Part shown: positions 9,457 through 17,873 of the stretch, piece after piece
How the letters are laid out: every line of letters begins with the position of its first letter
How positions within the stretch are numbered: the stretch's first letter is position 1
Source of the DNA: Actinomyces oris
GTDB taxonomy: Bacteria; Actinomycetota; Actinomycetes; Actinomycetales; Actinomycetaceae
Length of the DNA: 35,723 nucleotides
Direction: 5' to 3'
NCBI RefSeq assembly: GCF_001937665.1
Contig: NZ_MSKL01000003.1
Span: 1 to 35,723 of the forward strand
Made by a program: the position numbers and the translations under genes
The notes under the pieces: model-generated
Database searches by the model: none
What the model was told of the DNA's origin: nothing
Seen by the model: only the letters and a program-made list of their open reading frames with translations

Positions 9457-10910
9457 CAGTAGGCTCCCTTTCCGCCGATAACCGCGCGCAGCGTTCCAGC
9501 GAAGATCTTCGCGTCCAGGGCCCCGCCCCGGTTCTCCACGTAGTGACGGTCCAGGGCCACGGTCGAGGCCCAGGACAGGTCCGAGCGTCCGGAGATCTGC
9601 CACAGACCGGTCAGCCCGGGCTTGACCAGGAGACGGCGCAGCGCCTCGGCGTCGTACTTGGCGACCTCCACGGGAAGTGCGGGGCGGGGCCCCACCAGGC
9701 TCATGTCTCCGCGCACGACGTTGATGAGCTGGGGGAGCTCATCGATCGACAGACGGCGGATCCAGCGGCCCACGCGGGTGATGCGCGGGTCCTGGCGGTC
9801 CTTGAACATGACCTCGTTGCCGGCGTCGCCACCGGCCTTGACCACCGATGCGCGGCGAGCGTCGGAGTCGATGTACATGGAGCGGAACTTCCACATGGTG
9901 AAGGGCTTGCCGTCCTGCCCCACGCGGGTCTGGGTGTAGAAGACCGGGCCGGGGGAGTCGATGCGGATGGCGAGCGCGGTGGCCGCCAGCAGCGGCGAGA
10001 TGAGGGCCAGGCCGATGGCGCCGGCGAGGCGGTCGAACAGGGCCTTGCCCACGGCGCGGGTGCGGCGGGTCTTGACGGCGATGAGGCCGGTCCAGCCGTG
10101 AGTGACCGTCAGGGCCCGCATGCGCCCGGGTACGACGTCCTGCAGTCCGGGGGCGACGACGAGCCGAACCTGAGTGTTCTCCAGACCGCGCATGAGGGTG
10201 ACCAGGTCCTCGGGGAGGACCGATCCGACCGTCATGACGGCGTCGATGCGCTCGGCGTGCAGGGTCTGAGCGATGTGCTGAGGGCTGCGTACGGGCTCGG
10301 CCGAGTGGAAGGCGCGGTCCTGCCCGGAGGACAGGTAGCCCACGATGAGGAAGCCGTCCATGGGGTGACGGCGCAGCTGGGTGAGCATGGGCTGGGAGCC
10401 CGACCCCATGACGATGAGGGTGCGGCGCAGGGCGTGTCCCTCGAGGCGGCGGCGGCGCAGCCACCCGGACTCGATGGAGCGTCCGGTGACGGCCAGAAGG
10501 AGCTGGGCCGCCAGGGCGGCCAGCAGAGTGGTCCGGGCAACTCCGGACAGGTCGGCCAGCAGCAGGGCCACCGGGAGGCTCACGGCGGCCGCGGCGACGA
10601 AACGGCCCGTACCGGGCCCGGCCTGCTCAACGGCGTCGATGCCGAGAGCTCCCAGGAACCAGGCGACGAGCACCATCGTGATGCCCACGGTGGTCGTAGA
10701 CCAGACCAGTGGTAGGTGGCCACCCAGGAGGGCGAGCCAGAAGGGGACGGCGACGGCGAAGAGGTCGGACAGGACGAGCCAGATGACGAGGTCGTGGCGC
10801 GTGCGTGCCCAAGGACTGCGCGGAGCGGTGGGGGAGGTGGCGTCGGCTGCTGCTGTCGAGGGACGCCGGTGCTGCTCGCGCTGGGGCAGTGTCAGGGTCG
10901 AACTAGACAA
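9456..10910 (-). CDS. Polyprenyl-phosphate sugar-1-phosphate transferase (polysaccharide initiation)
   Basis: This 484-residue membrane protein of the WbaP/WcaJ-type bacterial sugar transferase family starts the lipid-linked repeat unit by moving a sugar-1-phosphate from a nucleotide sugar to undecaprenyl phosphate. Four to five hydrophobic segments lie in residues about 38-150, followed by a CoA-binding-like central part with VMGSGSQP. The C-terminal catalytic domain has a membrane-dipping helix before SPGPVFYTQTRVGQDG, then FTMWKFRSM, the catalytic DELPQL, DMSLVGPRPA and PGLTGLWQISGR. The start is TTG 10910 with GGAG 6 nt upstream; no ATG or GTG gives a full domain. It is the first gene of the minus-strand operon and faces the flippase across a divergent control region. 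Confidence 0.93.
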   Translation of the reverse strand: MSSSTLTLPQREQHRRPSTAAADATSPTAPRSPWARTRHDLVIWLVLSDLFAVAVPFWLALLGGHLPLVWSTTTVGITMVLVAWFLGALGIDAVEQAGPGTGRFVAAAAVSLPVALLLADLSGVARTTLLAALAAQLLLAVTGRSIESGWLRRRRLEGHALRRTLIVMGSGSQPMLTQLRRHPMDGFLIVGYLSSGQDRAFHSAEPVRSPQHIAQTLHAERIDAVMTVGSVLPEDLVTLMRGLENTQVRLVVAPGLQDVVPGRMRALTVTHGWTGLIAVKTRRTRAVGKALFDRLAGAIGLALISPLLAATALAIRIDSPGPVFYTQTRVGQDGKPFTMWKFRSMYIDSDARRASVVKAGGDAGNEVMFKDRQDPRITRVGRWIRRLSIDELPQLINVVRGDMSLVGPRPALPVEVAKYDAEALRRLLVKPGLTGLWQISGRSDLSWASTVALDRHYVENRGGALDAKIFAGTLRAVIGGKGAY

Positions 10911-11347
10911 GGTGGACTCCGCAGGGATGATCGAGGGTGGGCAATAACTGGTCGGCTAGTGCTGACGGGACGTCGTGAACAGCAGCGTTTTAGAATGCTA
11001 CTAACTCTAGTGGACGTTATTTGTGGGAAGTGGCCAAGATCGCAGGGGCAAGATGAGGAGTCGAGATGTTTCTGAGGTATCTGTATGTTACAGGTGAGCA
11101 ACGATATGGGGACGTCAATGCACCTGTAAGAGACCTTTCAGGGTTCTTCCAGCAGGCAGTGTTTTGGCTGATCAGAGCCGGTTTGCTGGGGTTGTGCCAA
11201 GGGGGGTTGGGTGGGGGACGGTCTATGTCACAAGACGATAAACAAAAGATAGCAGGTCGCCGATCCTGATGCGTCTACTCTCGTGCCTGTCTTCGAGGAT
11301 CTTTCCGATGCCGGATTGTGACCTTCCTACAACATCAGGAGTGCGAT
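10911..11347. promoter_or_regulatory. Divergent control region between the sugar-transferase operon and the flippase operon
   Basis: The 437 bp between two divergent starts are clearly less G+C-rich than the flanks and contain no ORF I believe. TTACAGGTG at 11088-11096 and CACCTGTAA at 11121-11129 form a perfect 9-bp inverted repeat with a 24-nt spacer, which could be a regulator site. I could not assign a -35/-10 pair with confidence on either strand. The ribosome site of the flippase, GGAG, lies at 11338-11341. Confidence 0.6.
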
Positions 11348-12889
11348 GTGACCCAGTCGAGTTCCTCGGCGTCTGTGCCGGCCTCCGAGCCGGCCTCGCC
11401 TCAGGCGGAGGCCGGTGACGCCCCGTCGGGCGCCGGCGACCGCCGACCACCTGTGGGCACCTCAGGCGCCGCAAGCCTCTCGACGGTTGAGGCGAGTGGT
11501 GGGGCGATCCCGCCCCGGGTTCCTCGTCGTTCGCCGCTGAGGAGGCTCGGCGGGGCCTTCAGGCGGGGGTCGTCGTCGGGCGCCAGCTGGTCGTCTGTGG
11601 GAACCACAGCCGTGGCCAAGGTGGTGGTCATGGGCGTCTCGGGCCTCTTCGGGCTGGTCAACACCAGTCTCATCATCAGGCATTTTGGGGTCGACGCCTT
11701 TGCCCAATACGGTCTGCTGGCCACCTTCCCGACCCTCATGCCCTTCACCGACCTGGGCATCGGCGCGGTCATCCTCAACACGGTGGCGGGCTCGACCGAC
11801 CCGGCCCACGACTCGACCGTGCGGCGCACGATCACCACCGCCGTCCGGGTGCTGCTCGGCTCCGCCCTGGTCATCAGCACCGTCGGCATCGTCATCATGC
11901 TGCTGGGCGCCTGGCCCTGGCTGCTGGGCGACAAGCTCATGGAGGGCGGCGGCCTCACCGCCACCGTCTGTCTCATCATCTACGCCGCGGCCCTGCCGCT
12001 GTCCGTGGGGCAGCGAGTCATCATCGGCCTGGGGCGCTCGACCACGCAGGTCATCAGTCAGGGGGTCGTCTCCCCGGCCATGTCCTGCTTCCTGCTGCTG
12101 GCCATCGTCACTGGTCTGGGGCGTGGCAACGCCGTGTCCATCTACTCCTACATCGCCAACGCCCTGGTGTCGGTCATCTGCATCGTCGTCGCCTGGCGCG
12201 CCACTCGTCCGCTGTTCAAAGGAGCCCTGAGGGACGTGCCGCGTGTCCGCAGCGTGCGCGGCGTGCGCATCGTCAACACCGCGGGCCCCCAGCTGCTCCA
12301 GTCCCTGGCCATCCCGATCGCCTTCCAGACCGACCGGCTCCTCCTGTCCCACCTGGGGCAGTCGCAGGCCCTGGCCGAGTACAACCTGGCCAACAACCTG
12401 TTCAACATGCTCACTCAGACGGTCATGGCGGCCGGTGTCGCCATGTGGCCCATGTTCGCCAGAGCTCGGGCCGACAAGCGCATCGAGAGCCCCTTCAAGC
12501 CGGCCATCGTCTTCAGTGGGGGCGGTTTCCTCCTGGCTCTCGCCCTCGTCGCCGTCACCCCCTGGGCCGCCCGGGTCATGTCCCACGGCAAGATCGTCCT
12601 GCCGGCCGCGCTCGTGTGGGCCTTCGCCGCCTATGTCGCCGTCGAGGCCGGCAAGCAGCCGCTGGGCATGTACATGACCGACCCGCGCGGACTGCAGTTC
12701 CAGGTCGTCCCGGTGCTCGTCCTGGTGCCGATGAACCTCGCCATCTCCTGGGCCCTCATTGGGCGCTACGATGCGGCCGGACCTATCCTGGGCTCGGTGA
12801 TCTCGGTGATCCTGTGCCAGATCATCCCGTATGCCTGGTGGGTGCGCCGGGACGTGGCCAGGCGTCGTCGAGAGCTGGCGCGGCAGTGA
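11348..12889 (+). CDS. Polysaccharide flippase (Wzx/MVF-type)
   Basis: This 513-residue integral membrane protein has an N-terminal Ser/Pro/Ala-rich leader of about 85 residues followed by roughly twelve to fourteen hydrophobic helices, the layout of the polysaccharide-export (RfbX/Wzx) branch of the MOP superfamily. Such proteins flip lipid-linked repeat units across the membrane. I start it at GTG 11348 (VTQSSSSASVP) because GGAG ends 6 nt before it; the frame is open to GTG 11318 but without a comparable site. It opens the plus-strand half of the polysaccharide island and is followed after 169 bp by a CDP-alcohol phosphotransferase. The paired sugar transferase sits directly across the promoter region, which fits a Wzx-dependent export route. 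No polymerase (Wzy) is evident in the window. Confidence 0.88.
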   Translation: MTQSSSSASVPASEPASPQAEAGDAPSGAGDRRPPVGTSGAASLSTVEASGGAIPPRVPRRSPLRRLGGAFRRGSSSGASWSSVGTTAVAKVVVMGVSGLFGLVNTSLIIRHFGVDAFAQYGLLATFPTLMPFTDLGIGAVILNTVAGSTDPAHDSTVRRTITTAVRVLLGSALVISTVGIVIMLLGAWPWLLGDKLMEGGGLTATVCLIIYAAALPLSVGQRVIIGLGRSTTQVISQGVVSPAMSCFLLLAIVTGLGRGNAVSIYSYIANALVSVICIVVAWRATRPLFKGALRDVPRVRSVRGVRIVNTAGPQLLQSLAIPIAFQTDRLLLSHLGQSQALAEYNLANNLFNMLTQTVMAAGVAMWPMFARARADKRIESPFKPAIVFSGGGFLLALALVAVTPWAARVMSHGKIVLPAALVWAFAAYVAVEAGKQPLGMYMTDPRGLQFQVVPVLVLVPMNLAISWALIGRYDAAGPILGSVISVILCQIIPYAWWVRRDVARRRRELARQ

Positions 12890-13058
12890 TCCCCTCCTCG
12901 TCGGCCGACGGCGCCGAGTCGGTTCGTGCCACCTGGGTGCCGGCGCCGCGTTCTCCTGTCCGGTCGCTCCCCGACGTCCCCCGACTCCCTCGTCTCGTCG
13001 TTCCTCATCAGTCCAACACCCGGCCCGGTTCCCCGGGCCCCGCTCAAGGAGAAGCCTC

Positions 13059-13793
13059 ATGAGCTCCCCTGCTGGTTCCCCCACCATCGCCGAGAACATC
13101 AGGGCCCTGTCCCGGGCTCAGAAGTCCAAGGCCGGTGCCCCCCTCTACTCCCGCATCATCAACCGCCCCGCAGGTCGGGTCCTGGCCGCCATCGCCCACC
13201 GGCTGGGCGCGACCCCGGACCAGGTGACGGTCCTGTCGGCACTGTGCACCTACAGCGGCATCGCCCTCATCGCCCTGTGGCGTCCTACAGCCGTGTCCGC
13301 CGTGGCGACCGCCCTGCTGCTCATGTTCGGATATGCCCTCGACGCCGCAGACGGACAGCTGGCGAGATTGCGCAATGGAGGGTCAAAAGCCGGTGAATGG
13401 CTCGACCATGTCGCCGACGTTATTAAGCTCTCGACAATTCATGGAGCCATTGCAATCTCGCTGTTCCGTTTCACGGAATTGCCGCCCCAGGTTCTGCTTA
13501 TTCCGCTCGCTTTCGGGGCGATTCAGAATATTCACTTCTTCAGTTACATTCTGACATATCAGTTGCGTTATCACGGCGGTACTCCTCTGGCCAAGGATGA
13601 GGCCCGTCCCGGCATCATCAAGTCGGTCCTGTCGGCTCCCACGGACTACGGACTCATGTGCTTCGTGCTCATGACCCGCTTCGTCCCCACGGCCTTCCTG
13701 TGGGTGTACGGCATCATGCTTCTGGGGTACACCGGCTACGTGGCCCTGGCCCTGCCCAAGTGGTACCGCGACCTGCGCAACGACCTCCAGTAG
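13059..13793 (+). CDS. CDP-alcohol phosphotransferase family membrane protein
   Basis: This 244-residue membrane enzyme carries the complete family signature D-x2-DG-x2-AR-x8-G-x3-D-x3-D: Asp95, Asp98-Gly99, Ala102-Arg103, Gly112, Asp116 and Asp120, the divalent-metal and CDP-binding site. Hydrophobic helices lie before and after it. Start ATG 13059 has AAGGAG 7 nt upstream; the frame extends back into the flippase gene but that part is shadow. The family transfers a phospho-alcohol group from a CDP-linked donor to an alcohol acceptor, as in phosphatidylglycerol or phosphatidylinositol synthesis. In a polysaccharide locus it may build or decorate the polymer with a phospho-alcohol, perhaps using the product of the cytidylyltransferase at 9016. 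A stretch at about 13430-13580 is noticeably A+T-richer than the rest of the gene. Confidence 0.9.
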   Translation: MSSPAGSPTIAENIRALSRAQKSKAGAPLYSRIINRPAGRVLAAIAHRLGATPDQVTVLSALCTYSGIALIALWRPTAVSAVATALLLMFGYALDAADGQLARLRNGGSKAGEWLDHVADVIKLSTIHGAIAISLFRFTELPPQVLLIPLAFGAIQNIHFFSYILTYQLRYHGGTPLAKDEARPGIIKSVLSAPTDYGLMCFVLMTRFVPTAFLWVYGIMLLGYTGYVALALPKWYRDLRNDLQ

Positions 13794-13866
13794 CTCATCG
13801 CCTCGCCGGCACTCCTGTTGAGATCCCTACCAAAACTCCTCCTTCAATCGTCTGTTAAGGAATCTT

Positions 13867-14772
13867 ATGTCTCTGCTTACCGGCCGCAAGGCGCTACTGG
13901 TCTATACGGGACGCAAGGATGGACTGGGCAACCGCGTGCGCGCGCTGCTGTCCGCCCAGGAGCTCGCCCGGGTCGAGGACCGCGACCTCTACTACGTGTG
14001 GAGCACGGACGAGTACTTCGGCCCCCGGATGGATGAGCTGTGGCGCTTCGAAGGGGGCAGCCCCGTATCGCGCCTGACCTCCCGGGCGCTCCTTCCCCTG
14101 GCCCGGTACCGACAGCCCAAGGGCGTCCGGATCACCGCCGAGCTGCGCCGCCGCCACCTGTGGCAGATCCACTCCCACGGGCTGCCCGTCACCTGGGAGG
14201 ACCCGTCCTGGAGCGGAGGGGGCGACGAGGAGGGCACACCCACCGGGCCGCGCCCCTGGACCCAGCGGCTGCGCGAGCTCACCCCCGTCGACGAGATCGC
14301 CGATGAGGTCCTCTCCCTTTACGACGCCCACCTGCGGGGACGCCCCTACGTCGGCATCCAGGTACGCACCCACGCGGTCTCCCACGCCAAGACCATCGAG
14401 TCCTCACCAGTGGAGTGGTTCGCCAACCGGATGCGCCAGATCCGCGCCGACCACCCCGACGTCCCCTTCTTCCTGTCCTGCGACACCCCCGAGGCCCAGG
14501 AGCAGCTGGCCGGAGAGTTCGATGGCTGCGTCTTCCTGACCGACAAGGGCGGATACAACACCGTCAAGGGCGTGCGTTCGGGCCTGGTCGACCTCTACCT
14601 GCTGGCCAGCTCCCAGCACCTCATCGGGGCCTCCTTCTCCAGCTTCGTGGAGATGGCCGTCTTCCTGTGCGACGGCGTCGTCCCCTTCGAGCGGCCCGAC
14701 CAGCCCCTGGACGGCGAGTTCAGCCTGTCCCTGGGACTGGCCGAGGACCCGCTGCGCCCCGCCCAGCGCTGA
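13867..14772 (+). CDS. Fucosyltransferase-like (NodZ/O-FucT fold) protein
   Basis: This 301-residue soluble protein starts at ATG 13867 with AAGGA about 5 nt upstream. The C-terminal half has a pattern reminiscent of the NodZ/alpha-1,6-fucosyltransferase/O-FucT superfamily: RPYVGIQVRTH (the basic GDP-fucose-binding segment), then a Rossmann-like stretch DVPFFLSCDTPEAQEQLAGEF, VFLTDKGGYNTVKG, and SSQHLIGASFSSFVEMA. The N-terminal region (LVYTGRKDGLGNRVRALLSAQELA) also fits, since these enzymes start with a G-x-GN-x-hydrophobic segment. It would transfer a deoxyhexose or similar sugar to the repeat unit. The fold assignment is by motif only and the donor is uncertain. It ends in a convergent terminator shared with the GT4 gene on the other strand. 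Confidence 0.8.
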   Translation: MSLLTGRKALLVYTGRKDGLGNRVRALLSAQELARVEDRDLYYVWSTDEYFGPRMDELWRFEGGSPVSRLTSRALLPLARYRQPKGVRITAELRRRHLWQIHSHGLPVTWEDPSWSGGGDEEGTPTGPRPWTQRLRELTPVDEIADEVLSLYDAHLRGRPYVGIQVRTHAVSHAKTIESSPVEWFANRMRQIRADHPDVPFFLSCDTPEAQEQLAGEFDGCVFLTDKGGYNTVKGVRSGLVDLYLLASSQHLIGASFSSFVEMAVFLCDGVVPFERPDQPLDGEFSLSLGLAEDPLRPAQR

Positions 14773-14813
14773 CATCCTGCGGCTCATTCAGCGGGCGGGA
14801 CGTCTGCCGGTGA

Positions 14814-14844
14814 GGTCGGGCGGGCTGAGCTCTCCCGCCCGACC
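14814..14844. terminator. Bidirectional hairpin terminator between convergent genes
   Basis: An 11-bp perfect G+C-rich stem (14814-14824 with 14834-14844) encloses a 9-nt loop that itself contains GAGCTC. It lies between the stop of the NodZ-like gene and the stop of the GT4 gene on the opposite strand. There is no clear U tract, as is common in high-G+C actinobacteria. Confidence 0.65.
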
Positions 14845-14860
14845 CGATGAACCCGGGGCC

Positions 14861-16036
14861 TCAGCGCTTGAGGAGCTCGTCGACGATCCGGGTCATGGTG
14901 GCGCGGTACCCGGCCACGGAGAACCGCTCGGCGGCCTCGCGCTCGCCCTGCTGGGCCAGCCGACCGGCCAGGGCCGGGTCGGCCGCCAGGGAGCCGAGGG
15001 CGTCGGCCAGGGCCTGCGCGTCGTCGGCGGGCACGAGCAGACCGGTCACCGAATCAGTGACGACCTCGGCCAGTCCCTGGACCCGGGAGGCCACGAGCGG
15101 TCGGGCCGCGTGCATCGCCTCGACCGCCGTGTTCCCGAAGGGCTCGGCCCGGGAGGGCACGACGACGGCGTCTGCGGCCTCCAGCACCGGCCAGGTGGGG
15201 TGCACGTAACCCAGCAGCTCGACATGCCCCTTCAGGTCCTCCTGGCCGGCGCGTTCACGCAGCTCGGCCTCGTACCACTCGTAACCGGGGAAGACCGAGC
15301 CGCATACGCTCAGGGAGGCATCCACCCCAGAGCGGCGCAGCAGCCCGACGGCGTCGAGAGCCACGTCCACCCCCTTGCGCGGGGACAGCCGGCCCACCAT
15401 GGCGATCCGGAAGGAGTCACCGGGCTGCCTGGGGCGCAGCGGCTCCAGAGGCCGGTCCGGTCCGGCGACCCCGTTATGGACCACCTCCGTGCGCGAGGCC
15501 AGGCGCGGCTGGGCGTCCAGGAGTGCGTCGCGGGCCGCCCCGGAGTTCGCCACGATCCGGGAGGCCGCTAGAAGCGGGGCGTTGAGCCCGGCGCGGATGA
15601 TCCGTCGTTGGGTGTCCTCGGCCTCGTGCACGTGGGCCAGCACCGGGACGCCGGCCGCGCTCGCGGCCACCGGCCACCAGGGGATCGTCACCGTGTTGGT
15701 GAGGACCACCTCGGCGCGGCTGGCGCGGATGACCGCCCGTAGGCGGGCGATCTCCGGGGCGGCCTGCGCGGACAGCTTCGTCAGACCTGTGGGGCTCAGC
15801 AGGGCCTTGCGAAGGACCGTGAAGGGCATGACGGCCACGCGCGCGCCGGCGTCGCGCAGCACCTCGACCAGGGGGCCGTCCTGGGGGAGGGCCACGAGGA
15901 CCTCGTGACCGGTCTCGATGAGTCCGTGAATGGTCTCCACCAGCTGCCAGTCCGAACCGTAAAGGTCGGGGGAGGGGTGGGCCACGAGGATCCGGGCGGC
16001 ACTGGTGCGCACACCGCCCGCCCCGTTCCGGCTCAT
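14861..16036 (-). CDS. GT4-type glycosyltransferase
   Basis: This 391-residue cytosolic or peripheral glycosyltransferase has the GT-B fold. The N-terminal acceptor half begins ILVAHPSPDLYGSDWQLVETIHGL. The donor half starts near FRIAMVGRLSPRKGVDVALDAV and carries the E-x7-E nucleotide-sugar motif in SRAEPFGNTAVEAMHAARPLVAS, typical of GT4 retaining enzymes. Start ATG 16036 overlaps the stop of the upstream glycosyltransferase as ATGA, so the two are translationally coupled. It probably adds one sugar to the lipid-linked repeat unit; the sugar cannot be read from the sequence. Confidence 0.92.
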   Translation of the reverse strand: MSRNGAGGVRTSAARILVAHPSPDLYGSDWQLVETIHGLIETGHEVLVALPQDGPLVEVLRDAGARVAVMPFTVLRKALLSPTGLTKLSAQAAPEIARLRAVIRASRAEVVLTNTVTIPWWPVAASAAGVPVLAHVHEAEDTQRRIIRAGLNAPLLAASRIVANSGAARDALLDAQPRLASRTEVVHNGVAGPDRPLEPLRPRQPGDSFRIAMVGRLSPRKGVDVALDAVGLLRRSGVDASLSVCGSVFPGYEWYEAELRERAGQEDLKGHVELLGYVHPTWPVLEAADAVVVPSRAEPFGNTAVEAMHAARPLVASRVQGLAEVVTDSVTGLLVPADDAQALADALGSLAADPALAGRLAQQGEREAAERFSVAGYRATMTRIVDELLKR

Positions 16037-17202
16037 CGGCTCACCTTCCCGGTGCGGCGCCCGGAGGGGCGACGGCGGGTGGGGCCCTCGAGGGCCAGGC
16101 GCCGGGCCAGGGCCTCGTAGCCGGAGGCCACCTCGTCCCAGTCGTAGAGGGCCGCTCGTTCGCGGGACTCCTCACCGCGTGCGGCCTGGGCCTCGACGTC
16201 GGACTCGGCGGAGACGACCAGGGCGGCCACCTCATCCGGCGAGGTCCAGTAGCGTCCGGCCCCGCCCAGGACTTCGCGGTTGAAGGAGACGTCGAAGGCA
16301 TCCACCGCGGCCCCGGCGCCGATGGCGCGCAGGAGCGAGGGGTTCGTTCCGCCCACGGAGTGGCCGTGGTAGTAGACCAGGGCGCCGGAGTAGAGCGCAT
16401 CGAGCAGCTCCTGGTCCCACAGGCTGCCGAGCAGGCGGACCCGGCTGTCGGCCAGGGACTCGATGCGGGCGGTGTAGTCGTCGGCGTAGGGGGCCGAGCC
16501 GACGACGACCAGCGGCAGCGCGGCCCCGGAGCGCACGTACCCGTCCACGATGACGTCGACGTGGTTCTCCACCTCGAAGCGGGCCACGACCAGGTGGAAG
16601 CCCTTGGGGGCCAGGTCCAGCTCGGCCAGGCGCGAGGTATCGGCGGAGATGCGGGGTGCCCCGTAGGAGAGAAGATCGGTGGGGGCGTTGAACTCGTCGG
16701 TGTAGTAGTCGGCAATGCCCTGGGCGTCGGCGATGAGTGCGTCGGAGTACCGCACGGCCAGGGCCTCAGCCGCGCGGTAGTAGCGCTTACCGGTGGGGCC
16801 CCACTTGCCGCGGCGCCACTCCAGGCCGTCGACGTGGGTGGCCACCGGAATGCGCGCGGCGCGCAGGGCCGGTAGGAAGGGGGAGTTCGCCGCGTTGAAG
16901 ACGAAGGCCGCGTCCGGGTGGGTGCGACGCAGCAGGTGGGCCACCGACAGGGCCGTGTGGGACAGGGTCTCCAGGCTGCGGTTCTTGACCGAGGGCAGCT
17001 CGACCAGCCGCATCCCCAGGTAGGTGCGGGGGAGCGGGGTGTCCGGCTCAGGGTTGCGGCAGTAGACGAGGACCTGATGACCGCGGTCGGCCAGGCGCCG
17101 GCCGACCTCCTCAATGGCGGTCTCGAAACCTCCGTAGCGGGCGGGGACGCCTCGCGTCCCGATCATGGCGATACGGAGCCTGTCGGGGTTCACAGCAGTC
17201 AA
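16033..17202 (-). CDS. DUF1972/GT4 glycosyltransferase (rhamnosyltransferase-like)
   Basis: The N-terminus LRIAMIGTRGVPARYGGFETAIEEVGRRLADRGH is the hallmark of the DUF1972 glycosyltransferases often found in rhamnose-containing polysaccharide loci; the C-terminal half is GT-B donor domain (FHLVVARFEVENHVD, GHSVGGTNPSLLRAIGAG). I start it at TTG 17202 (389 residues) because AAAGGA lies 5 nt upstream and this places the domain near the N-terminus. The frame is open to a GTG at 17271, giving 412 residues, with no good ribosome site. It is the first gene of the two-gene minus-strand unit and is coupled by ATGA to the second GT4. Rhamnose as donor sugar is an inference from relatives. Confidence 0.9.
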   Translation of the reverse strand: MTAVNPDRLRIAMIGTRGVPARYGGFETAIEEVGRRLADRGHQVLVYCRNPEPDTPLPRTYLGMRLVELPSVKNRSLETLSHTALSVAHLLRRTHPDAAFVFNAANSPFLPALRAARIPVATHVDGLEWRRGKWGPTGKRYYRAAEALAVRYSDALIADAQGIADYYTDEFNAPTDLLSYGAPRISADTSRLAELDLAPKGFHLVVARFEVENHVDVIVDGYVRSGAALPLVVVGSAPYADDYTARIESLADSRVRLLGSLWDQELLDALYSGALVYYHGHSVGGTNPSLLRAIGAGAAVDAFDVSFNREVLGGAGRYWTSPDEVAALVVSAESDVEAQAARGEESRERAALYDWDEVASGYEALARRLALEGPTRRRPSGRRTGKVSR

Positions 17203-17873
17203 CGGAGTCCTTTCGAAGAGCGGCGGAGCCGGTAAGGGATGGGAACCAATGATCTCGATCGATGCGACCACCGGTCACGGCAGTGGCGGAGGATCGAGGA
17301 TTGTCGATGAGGGTGACGGGGGAGGCGGTGATGACGGTGGTAACAGTGATGATGAGGCGATTGGCGCGGAGACGAGATACTGGGCTCTCGCCCTCGAGCT
17401 CGCAGGCTTCTGCGGACTCGCTGCGTCGTGGACACGCGGCACACTCGGTCAGAAGTCTAGAGGCAGGTGGCCTCCGATAGGCGCCGAACGAGTCATCCCG
17501 TTATTACCTCCGGCGCCCTGGAAAGCTGAGTCTGGGCGGCGCGCTGGCGGCGCACCGGAACTATGGTGGAGGGGCCGCGATCGACTGGTCCACACCACCT
17601 GGGTGCGGACTGAGTATTCCTGCCAAGAATCAGGTGTGGAACCCAGCGGCGGTTAATGAGAGGCTATCTGTGAGAAAAGTGGGTAGGAGGCACCTCCTCG
17701 CATGAGAAGTGATTGATTGCACAACGGGAGGTGGAACAAAGGCTCTCGGAACCGTTATCAAAGCGTTACCGCTGTAATAGCCTCGTGCCGGCGCCGGTCT
17801 CGCTGCGGCGAGGCCGCCCCGTCATACCGCGCCACTTACCCAGGTTCCCTCACGTCTTAAGAACGGAGCACTC
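17203..17873. other. Intergenic divergent region, 671 bp, no gene accepted
   Basis: This separates the minus-strand glycosyltransferases from the plus-strand propeller gene. The left 450 bp are G+C-rich with open frames of poor composition on both strands, none with a credible ribosome site. The right part (about 17640-17790) is richer in A+T and probably holds the promoter of the propeller gene, but I see no clean -35/-10 pair. GGAG at 17865-17868 is its ribosome site. Confidence 0.55.

Noticed and set aside
11066-11269. 67-codon plus-strand frame in the divergent control region
   Set aside because: It overlaps the inverted repeat, has no good ribosome site, and the peptide resembles nothing; treated as non-coding.
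11462-13099. 545-codon minus-strand open frame opposite the flippase and phosphotransferase genes
   Set aside because: Extremely Gly/Asp/Gln/His-rich with no recognisable motif; the plus-strand genes have good ribosome sites and family motifs.
17165-17656. 163-codon plus-strand frame in the region before the propeller gene
   Set aside because: It overlaps the start of the GT4 gene, has no ribosome site, and its Gly/Asp/Arg-rich composition suggests chance in high-G+C DNA.
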